Source: Hirudo medicinalis (Eukaryota; Annelida; Clitellata; Hirudinida; Hirudinidae). Taken from it: a stretch of DNA of 64,000 nucleotides. The DNA lies in contig MPNW01000101.1 of the NCBI GenBank assembly GCA_011800805.1, forward strand, positions 156,826 through 220,825, given 5' to 3'. Positions 60,001 through 64,000 of this stretch are shown here, piece after piece. Numbering within the stretch: the first letter of the stretch is position 1; each line of letters opens with the position of its first letter. Made by a program: the position numbers and the translations under genes. The notes beneath the pieces are model-generated. The model searched no databases. It saw only the letters and a list, made by a program, of their open reading frames with translations, and was not told where the DNA came from.

Positions 60001-62859
60001 TCTCTGAGTTTCAAGCCAAGTGATCATGAATTTCTACATCAAAGTGATATCTTTAAAAGCATTAGCAAAATACTTTCTGAATCTGAACAAGTTACAACTT
60101 CCATTGAATTGGGTAAAGTGGGATCACTTGTTTTGGTTGAGACTCTGAAAGACTTAACACATCTGATGGAAATAAATGCTTCGACACATAAGCAGATGCT
60201 ATCGAGCATCACCGATTGCAGCACGGAAACGTTCTGGGAAAGTGGGGATGATGACAGGAACAAAATAAAGACACTTACCTTTAGTTTTACTGATAACTGC
60301 TTGCCACAATTAATTTGTGTTTATGTGGACAATGTCAAAGATCATGGGAACAAAGTTTCTTCTGTTTCAGTTAGTTCAGGATTAAACCAGGATGAAGTTC
60401 AGATGGATTCCCAACAAGAAGTTGATCTTAGATATGTTGGATGGATAAATATGTGGTTAAATGAGAGAGATCGAAATTGCATTAAACTTATCCTAAAGGG
60501 GCCAGATGGCAGTCTCAGAATTCGCCAAGTGAAACTTCTTGGGCATATTGAGACTGCTGATGATGATGATGTTCATGGCTTTGACTCTTATGAATTGCAA
60601 TGTTTGAATTGTGAAACAGAAACTCTTAGAGTTTTCAAGCTGCTAACCACACAAGTTTTTAAATCTCTTATTTCGTCAGAAGAGAATTGTGAGGATAAGC
60701 ATGTCACAGGCAAAATGGAACATGTAGTTGGTATATTGTTCAGTCAACACAAGCTCACCAACATGCAGAAGCAAGTGTGTGCACATATCCTTCAAGCGAT
60801 TAGAAAAGAGACCGTCCGAGTTCATGATGCCTGGGAACTTGCAAAAATAAATGAACTTTCTGATAACTACTGTTTCGAACTACTCAATCTTGTTTTAGCA
60901 CTGAGTGGATCAGCAGTTGGTCGTGCATTTGTGGCCCAACAATTATGTCTACTGGAAGACCTTCTGACACTACTTCATACCTCCAGTCCCAGAGTACAAA
61001 GACAAGTTGTTTCACTTTTGAGGCGCCTTCTGGTGCATATCAAACCTAAGACTTTTGCAGAGGTGCAAAACTTAAAGGATTTGGATTGGGATGATACAAC
61101 TAATGAGTCGGATATCATGGATTATGTTGGAATCATGGATGTTTTCCTCATCTGCATAGTAAAGTGCTTGTCAGTACAAATTAAAAAATGCAGAACAAAC
61201 ATCGATTCTCAGCCTCTTGCAGATTTTACTTCATTCTCAGAAATGGTTTGCTCAAAGATTCCACCATTAAAATGGTGGTATAATGGTTCTTCTTCAAGAC
61301 AGTTGGCAGAATTAATAATTAATCTCTTCAAAGACATTTCTGATGGCAAATTAACTGAAGAATGGGCAGTTGTTACTAAAAAGGCTTTATCTAGACCAAT
61401 TTTGGCATTGTCTCAAATGCCAGAGGAGTTCAGAGCTTTTGATGTTTGCATCAAAACTCCTACGTTATGGTTGACACTTGCATCACTTTGCATTTTAAGT
61501 GAGGAGCACATGGAACTTTTGTCTTCTAGCACAGAAACATTTTCTTCCATTACTCAGCAAAGCTTCACTTGTGACAACCATGATGATGGAAACACTACTG
61601 CAGTAATGAAATGTTCAATATGTGGAAATCTTTGTGCTGATTGTGACAGAGTTCTTCACCTGAGCAGGAAAACCAAACTCCACCAGCGACACATATTCAG
61701 AGAGGAAAGGGAGGCCATTAAGGTAGATTGCCATGAAGGATGTGGACGAGTTAAGTTGTTCTGGATTCTGATGTCTTCTGATTCAAGGAATTTGAAAGCA
61801 GTTGTGGAGTTTAGAGATGAACTTTCAAATGGTCTGCCATACGTTAGGTCAAATCTAATGTGCCGATTCTGTGGCATATTCTTTGTGAATGACTCATGCG
61901 ATGATGGCCACATTCAAGTTTGCAAGTCACCAGAATGTCTTGACCTAGCCAGAAGAGCCTGCTCGAAAATTCTTAATTGTGGCCATCTTTGTGGGGGGAT
62001 TATAGATGAATCAAATTGTCTGCCATGCTTGCGTGGTTGTAAGACTCTAGAAGTTAGAAACTTGTTACTGAAACAAGATGCAGATGACATGTGCATGATT
62101 TGCTTTTCTGATACTCTCTCTAGAGCACCATCTATTCAATTAGCATGTGGTCATGTGTTCCACATGCACTGCTGCGAGAAAATTTTAGTTTCAAAATGGA
62201 CAGGTCCCCGCATTACATTCGGATTTTCACTGTGTCCCATTTGCAAAGCTCCTATTTCTCATCCCTCCTTGGATTCTCTTCTAAAACCGATAAAGGATCG
62301 ATTCGAAGATGTTCGACGCAAGGCTTTGATGCGCTTAGAATACGAAGGGTTGAGTTGTAGCGAGTCAATAGTTACTCCTGGGTCCATGTATTACAACGAT
62401 CCTTCAGGTTATGCCATGCACCGTTACGCTTATTATGTTTGTTCCAAGTGCGATAAGGCTTACTTTGGCGGAGATGTTCGTTGCGAAGACCAGGTAATTG
62501 GAGGACCTCAAGCTGCCGAGGGATACGATGCTTCGGAATTAGTTTGCGGTGCATGTTCGGACGTTTCAAGAGCCCAAATTTGTCCGAAGCATGGAGTGGA
62601 TTTTTTGGAATACAAGTGCCGCTATTGCTGTTCAGTAGCTGTGTTTTTCTGTTTTGGTACCACGCACTTCTGCAGTGCCTGTCATGATGACTTTCAGAGG
62701 ATCACGGCTATTCCTGTCGGTGATTTGCCTGCCTGCCCTGCTGGACCAAAGACTAAGCAGCTGGAAAGTGGACAATGCCCCCTGTCTGTTGCTCATCCTC
62801 CAACAGGAACAGAATTTGCTCTTGGTTGTGGCATATGTCGAAATGCTCACACTTTCTAA
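34268..62859 (+). CDS. MYCBP2: MYCBP2/Highwire/RPM-1 giant RCR-type E3 ubiquitin ligase
   Basis: Reconstructed as 61 in-phase exons, 4252 residues (human about 4650). Exons: 34268-34395, 34464-34509, 34574-34786, 35108-35261, 35359-35564, 35616-35630, 35827-36084, 38371-38436, 38497-38590, 38746-38816, 38881-38986, 39159-39446, 39539-39706, 39899-40075, 40364-40420, 40480-40588, 40718-40839, 40963-41058, 41199-41330, 41515-41596, 43914-44025, 44249-44312, 44522-44653, 44726-44873, 45097-45266, 45430-45555, 45717-45844, 45943-46034, 46111-46245, 46531-46723, 46908-47100, 47280-47454, 47891-47984, 48104-48379, 48466-48561, 48696-48902, 49028-49162, 49259-49437, 49501-49640, 49785-49885, 49943-50101, 50245-50509, 50574-50692, 50983-51070, 51136-51185, 51397-51569, 54710-54860, 54924-55100, 55224-55395, 55467-55505, 55545-55561, 55629-55745, 55937-56156, 56295-56422, 56743-56893, 57078-57155, 57227-57313 (tentative), 57431-57539, 57755-57886, 57971-58288, 58335-62859. 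An in-frame TAG precedes the ATG. Order: RCC1-like repeats, two PHR domains, filamin-like domain, DOC domain, B-box-like, RING, tandem-cysteine domain. In animals it ubiquitinates Ser/Thr and controls axon and synapse signalling (DLK, NMNAT2). Exon 6 and the 57313 donor are the weakest calls. Confidence 0.95.
36400..37770 (-). mobile_element. CR1/L2-like LINE relic in MYCBP2 intron 7
   Basis: The minus strand reads IPRDWKIAIVVPLFMK, NCRPISLTYAMCKLMEKIIK, HGFTKNRLCLTYLLEFLKEI, VNLDFAKAFDKVAHQRL, GIPQGSVLDPMLFCTYINDF, ISKFSDETKVSRKV and VQRRATSMIKGLLKLNYEE. The catalytic FADD has become FSDE and frames shift twice, so it is inactive. It is fairly complete across the reverse transcriptase core. 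Confidence 0.88.
40101..40267 (-). repeat. tRNA-derived SINE in MYCBP2 intron 14
   Basis: Second-best copy: GTGCAGGTTGGCTGAATGGA at the head on the minus strand, B box GTTTGAAACC, paired acceptor ends GTGCAGG/CCTGCAC, and the tail GCGCCTCTGACGC then GGTGCTATATAAATT. Confidence 0.8.
41767..41941 (-). repeat. tRNA-derived SINE in MYCBP2 intron 20
   Basis: On the minus strand GTGCAAGTTAGCTCAGAGGG (an A-box-like GTTAGCTCAGAGGG) is followed by B box GTTCGAAACCC and tail GCACCCCTGATGC and TATATAAATAAA. It abuts the 3' end of the LINE at 41942. Confidence 0.8.
41942..43642 (-). mobile_element. LINE (CR1/L2 supergroup) in MYCBP2 intron 20
   Basis: The largest LINE copy. Minus-strand pieces are VSPEEVIKLIHSLP-like sequence near 43440, FSTGTFPSIFKRAQVLPFLK (43330-43270), CQNCLKDSFYP, VGLDLSAAFDIINHQILLER (43085-43026), FSWIQSYLSNRTQYVKLGD, DVPQGYVLGSLLFTTYTSPL (42900-42845), QCADDTSLFS with an intact ADD at about 42805, and LKKLHWLPIHNSIIFKIALM (42285-42225). 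It ends in GGCACCTCTGATGCTATGC like the SINEs. Several frameshifts are present. Confidence 0.88.
43643..43820 (+). repeat. tRNA-derived SINE, plus orientation, in MYCBP2 intron 20
   Basis: The head begins in the GACTGGGTTGCATTCCTGC region, the B box GTTCGAAACC is at 43711-43720, then GGCCTGCACTGCCACAAGCA, and the tail AAGTGCCTCTAATGCTATGC and ATATGGTGCTATGTTAATG. It lies immediately beyond the 5' end of the LINE and in the opposite orientation. Confidence 0.75.
44921..45051 (+). repeat. tRNA-derived SINE, plus orientation, in MYCBP2 intron 24
   Basis: The head TGCACAAGTAGCTCAGATGG has a clean A box (GTAGCTCAGATGG). A decayed B box and AAGCACCCTTGAGAATAGTA follow, then the tail TAGTGCACTGCATATGGCAC and TGGATAAATGG. 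Confidence 0.7.
45430..46723 (+). other. MYCBP2: MYCBP2 PHR domain 1 (exons 26-30)
   Basis: SKEDFSVVNRFES leads into HGGGWGYSGQSVEAIRFSCD, IIIGGFGLFGGRGEYSARIK, MFDEPVLLQSNHWYVAWARI, SGPSSDCGSNGQS and KSNNGTDVNAGQIPQLLYK. This is close to the vertebrate PHR1 beta-sandwich, one of the best conserved blocks outside the C-terminus. Boundaries are set by GT-AG sites and phase. Confidence 0.95.
46908..48561 (+). other. MYCBP2: MYCBP2 helical linker between PHR domains (exons 31-35)
   Basis: Moderately conserved helical sequence (FESLISLLNWSWSTFCSLG, CLRLLRTYINICYPS, FKSCFRVFYPTDGLKWHCTC, LLSCVLEALCHSSINLSTIF). Exon 35 (48466-48561) is the most diverged piece and was placed by splice signals and phase. 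Confidence 0.8.
48696..49437 (+). other. MYCBP2: MYCBP2 PHR domain 2 (exons 36-38)
   Basis: WNSGNGSPDAVCFSVDKPGI, FYAGGEGTSTFEVEILAD, GCIELVKGSYDIDD, ENVKYALRLRNYCNRTRNGD, PDGTTFTFTSCSLSINGTNH and IRGQLPIILYQR line up with the second vertebrate PHR domain. Confidence 0.95.
49501..51569 (+). other. MYCBP2: MYCBP2 central region (exons 39-46)
   Basis: VESEHPYKPATVSTHHVKFP, WMSIEFDPQCCTSQPEDYLQ, NGWPAMALLLPGNE and TIHEALDGRLPI then GTSGGRFA|VWLQPE follow the vertebrate order. The last junction (GCAGT|GTTGGT to TTAACAG|T) spans the 3.1-kb intron that holds the R2-like element. Confidence 0.88.
52050..54600 (+). mobile_element. R2-like non-LTR retrotransposon (RT plus restriction-like endonuclease) in MYCBP2 intron 46
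   Basis: The most complete copy, same strand as the gene. Frames give FRPMPLLNVEGKVFFTFMAS, QKGGVPGVPGCIEHTTMIWE, SIKAFMDDTTLVMNRKQAV (52590-52640, catalytic FMDD), FKPSKSRNLALTRGKICSDV, EAMERCINRLTRKWQGLPPG and SSVALYSRSAKLKMPFRSIA. The C-terminal endonuclease follows (ELTVPWEERMDQSNMLKEYR at 54009-54070, FAIEVGARGLVGRSSY, then ERMSKAAETASHWFW). The C-terminal domain order places it with non-LTR elements carrying a restriction-like nuclease. Stops and frameshifts are frequent, and a probable LTR interrupts it. Confidence 0.85.
52648..52851 (-). mobile_element. Probable solo LTR nested in the R2-like element
   Basis: It breaks the reverse transcriptase just after the FMDD motif. On the minus strand it starts TGTTTGTGGACATCC and has a TATA-like GGCTATTTAAGAAGC, then GTTGTAAATAAACTTTG and CTTCGTCGTCAATGCCGC. 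This promoter-then-AATAAA order fits an LTR. It shares its AATAAA/CGTCGTC block with 33621-33784. Exact ends are uncertain. Confidence 0.5.
54710..55505 (+). other. MYCBP2: MYCBP2 filamin-like domain (exons 47-50)
   Basis: FCGWPCMIFIQAKDQYGCPA, NLKVILEAKAILM, YHSITMMKEYELYSFEELRF, NMSIKNELDGSYTASWTPNS, GFYDILITVDGIRIG and PLKIFVKDAPH match the immunoglobulin-like filamin repeat of vertebrate MYCBP2. Confidence 0.9.
55545..58288 (+). other. MYCBP2: MYCBP2 linker region (exons 51-60)
   Basis: Begins with a 17-base microexon (55545-55561). SAGLRIRLHPSLQSEQIGVL and a related second unit (LGHKVLISPKSDSSMVGKIA ... GVWLELND) are the paired conserved modules. Low-complexity Ser/Asn/Lys linker follows (RSTSCSPPRSNN), then PSLAECLRAMFAAFLWHKDI and DAMACASFLKFHPTYAKD. 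Exon 57 (TPPATPKKTPIK) needs a GC donor at 57313; exon 56 can also splice straight to exon 58 in frame. Confidence 0.8.
58335..62859 (+). other. MYCBP2: MYCBP2 giant terminal exon encoding the ligase end
   Basis: A single uninterrupted 4525-base exon, 1507 residues. In order: a Cys/His-rich block (58687-58890: DLCGNASTPPITYHMKQFHP, GGQGYNSEGVYCDGWAGNCG); a long helical region; a DOC/APC10-like domain (about 60190-60640, ITDCSTETFWESGDDD); a helical part with LTNMQKQVCAHILQAIRKE and SPRVQRQVVSLLRRLL; a B-box-like motif (61570-61690, CDNHDDGNT, CSICGNLCADCDRVLHL); RING (62092-62244); and the tandem-cysteine domain ending GCGICRNAHTF. Confidence 0.95.
62092..62859 (+). other. MYCBP2: RING and tandem-cysteine (RCR) catalytic region
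   Basis: RING: CMICF, CGHVFHMHCCEK and CPICK at residues from 3998. From published work on the human enzyme, the RING passes ubiquitin to an upstream Cys (human C4520) in a mobile loop, which relays it to a downstream Cys (C4572) that ubiquitinates Thr/Ser. Counting back from the conserved FFCFGTTHFC motif, the counterparts here are Cys 4128 (codon 62482-62484, in GGDVRCEDQ) and Cys 4184 (codon 62650-62652). The Phe, Phe and His of the downstream esterification site (CF..., HF, ACH) are kept. The spacing is 56 residues against 52 in human. Confidence 0.92.
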
Positions 62860-63186
62860 TGCTTTTGAGTCTCCTTCGCACACATTCCTCATTCAAGAAA
62901 GTATTCAGTATGCGTGCTTTTGTATCGGTATTTCTACACTTAGTCACCTGAAAACATGATTTGCACCTTGTTAGAAATGCGCGCTGATATCCGTAATATG
63001 TCGTAAAATAAACTTAAAATGGCTATGGAATTCGAACATTTGATAATTTCTTGCTAATCAGCTAGTGTTTACGTGTTCTCCTGAAATGTTGTATTTCGAA
63101 GACTGTTTTGTTAGTTAAGGTGTATTAACACCAGCGCAAAGTGTGTGTTATACTCTGAATAACGTTTTTTGTTAGTAGTGAATAAA
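62860..63186 (+). terminator. MYCBP2: MYCBP2 3' UTR with two polyadenylation signals
   Basis: AATAAA at 63007-63012 and again at 63181-63186. Either could end the transcript. Confidence 0.55.
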
Positions 63187-63599
63187 ATTAAACCGGAGCT
63201 CCAGCAGCTGTTGCTTTTTTTGTCCCATAGCACAACTTATGTCCATGTTTGAGCAATTGTTAATCTTGTTTGCTGTGGGTAAAGATGAGTAGATTTCATA
63301 ATTTTTACTTATTAATTACTAGATAGTCTGAACAACTTTGAAGTGTAAAAGCCTTTCTTTCTACTCTCTTTGAGACAGCTAGATCTTTTAAACGAGTTTG
63401 AGAATTTGCATAGCTTGTCCATGTCTCAATTTTGCCAAATTGATGAGAACTTAACTAAAACAACTTCCTTCACAATTTCAACTGGTTTACTGAGCAGAAA
63501 AATTGATAAATCCGTCTTATAAACTTTACAACGAATCCTTATGAGGCCTTTGCAACTAGGTACAACTTCATAATCTATTTGCGTCATTTCCTTGTTTAT

Positions 63600-64000
63600 T
63601 TATTTATTTATTTTAATTTTAACAAAATGAGGGTCACGAATGACCACTAGTACAAATTGTAGTGATATAGGTGATAGATAGATGTTGGGTGATGCAAACG
63701 AATAAGAGTTGAAATCATTTAATTGTAAGATGTTTGTTGAGATCGGTGGAAGATATAATAGTCAAGATTGGAATCGAGTTAGGGTTGTTGAGCTAATGAT
63801 TTCGGGGACTGGGAATTCCAGGGTTTGAAGATTCGGTTGACGAAGAAATGTAGCCTATGAGTGGTGGAGCATTTTTCTTGACTTAGGCGGAGGGGATGGT
63901 CACGTGTTCGAGACAATATGAAGTCAGGAAATTCTGGAATAGTGCAGCGAAGCTATGAACTATCTTGTAGCAGAGGCATAAGTCGTGGATGAGGCGTCGA
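63600..64000 (-). mobile_element. LINE 3' end running off the window
   Basis: The minus strand reads RRLIHDLCLCYKIVHSF then further C-terminal reverse transcriptase debris (LTSYCLEHV). Past the stop come GTGGTCATTCGTGACCCTCA, TTTTGTTAAAATTAAAA and an (ATAA)n tail at 63596-63612. This is the typical end of a jockey/CR1-type LINE. Confidence 0.7.

Noticed and set aside
1..64000. CRISPR arrays, operons, riboswitches or a bacterial gene cluster
   Set aside because: All recognised genes are intron-bearing animal genes and the repeats are eukaryotic elements; no spaced identical repeats or prokaryotic signals were seen.

Overview
This is a stretch of AT-rich animal nuclear DNA. Its genes are multi-exon with GT-AG introns (many only 46-90 bases), and four encode conserved eukaryotic proteins; one of these, MYCBP2/Highwire, is animal-specific. 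The gaps and larger introns are packed with eroded transposable elements of invertebrate type. I cannot name the species; an invertebrate with small introns is as far as the sequence supports.

Layout: (1) 1-3808, minus strand, the 5' two thirds of an AFG2A/SPATA5-type double AAA ATPase, cut by the left edge. (2) 4456-7455, plus strand, a complete seven-exon very-long-chain 3-hydroxyacyl-CoA dehydratase (HACD), head to head with AFG2A across 647 bases. (3) 9834-12398, minus strand, a two-exon single-pass membrane protein of unknown family. (4) 12.4-24.4 kb, no host gene recognised: fragments of REL-endonuclease non-LTR elements, two hAT transposase relics, a Tigger/pogo relic, a tRNA-derived SINE, probable solo LTRs and a terminal-inverted-repeat MITE. 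(5) 24453-28213, plus strand, a mitochondrial DnaJ co-chaperone (DNAJA3/Tid1) with two alternative last exons. (6) 30753-31715, minus strand, a small lysine-rich helical protein of unknown family. (7) 34268-62859, plus strand, a complete MYCBP2/Highwire/RPM-1 giant RCR E3 ubiquitin ligase, reconstructed here as 61 exons giving 4252 residues. (8) 63.6-64.0 kb, the 3' end of a further LINE on the minus strand.

The host genes are unrelated housekeeping or signalling genes, not a functional cluster: AFG2A in ribosome maturation, HACD in ER fatty-acid elongation, DNAJA3 in mitochondrial Hsp70 work, and MYCBP2 in ubiquitin signalling. Features worth a second look: the terminal 4525-base exon of MYCBP2, which carries 35% of the protein without an intron while the first 60 exons are small; the conserved catalytic cysteine pair of MYCBP2 with a longer loop between them; the paired DNAJA3 last exons joined at the same codon; an AFG2A D1 ATPase domain that looks catalytically dead; and a SINE family whose 3' tail matches a LINE in the same window.

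Exon boundaries were read by hand from splice signals and reading phase and checked so that every exon keeps frame. No alignment or transcript data were available.
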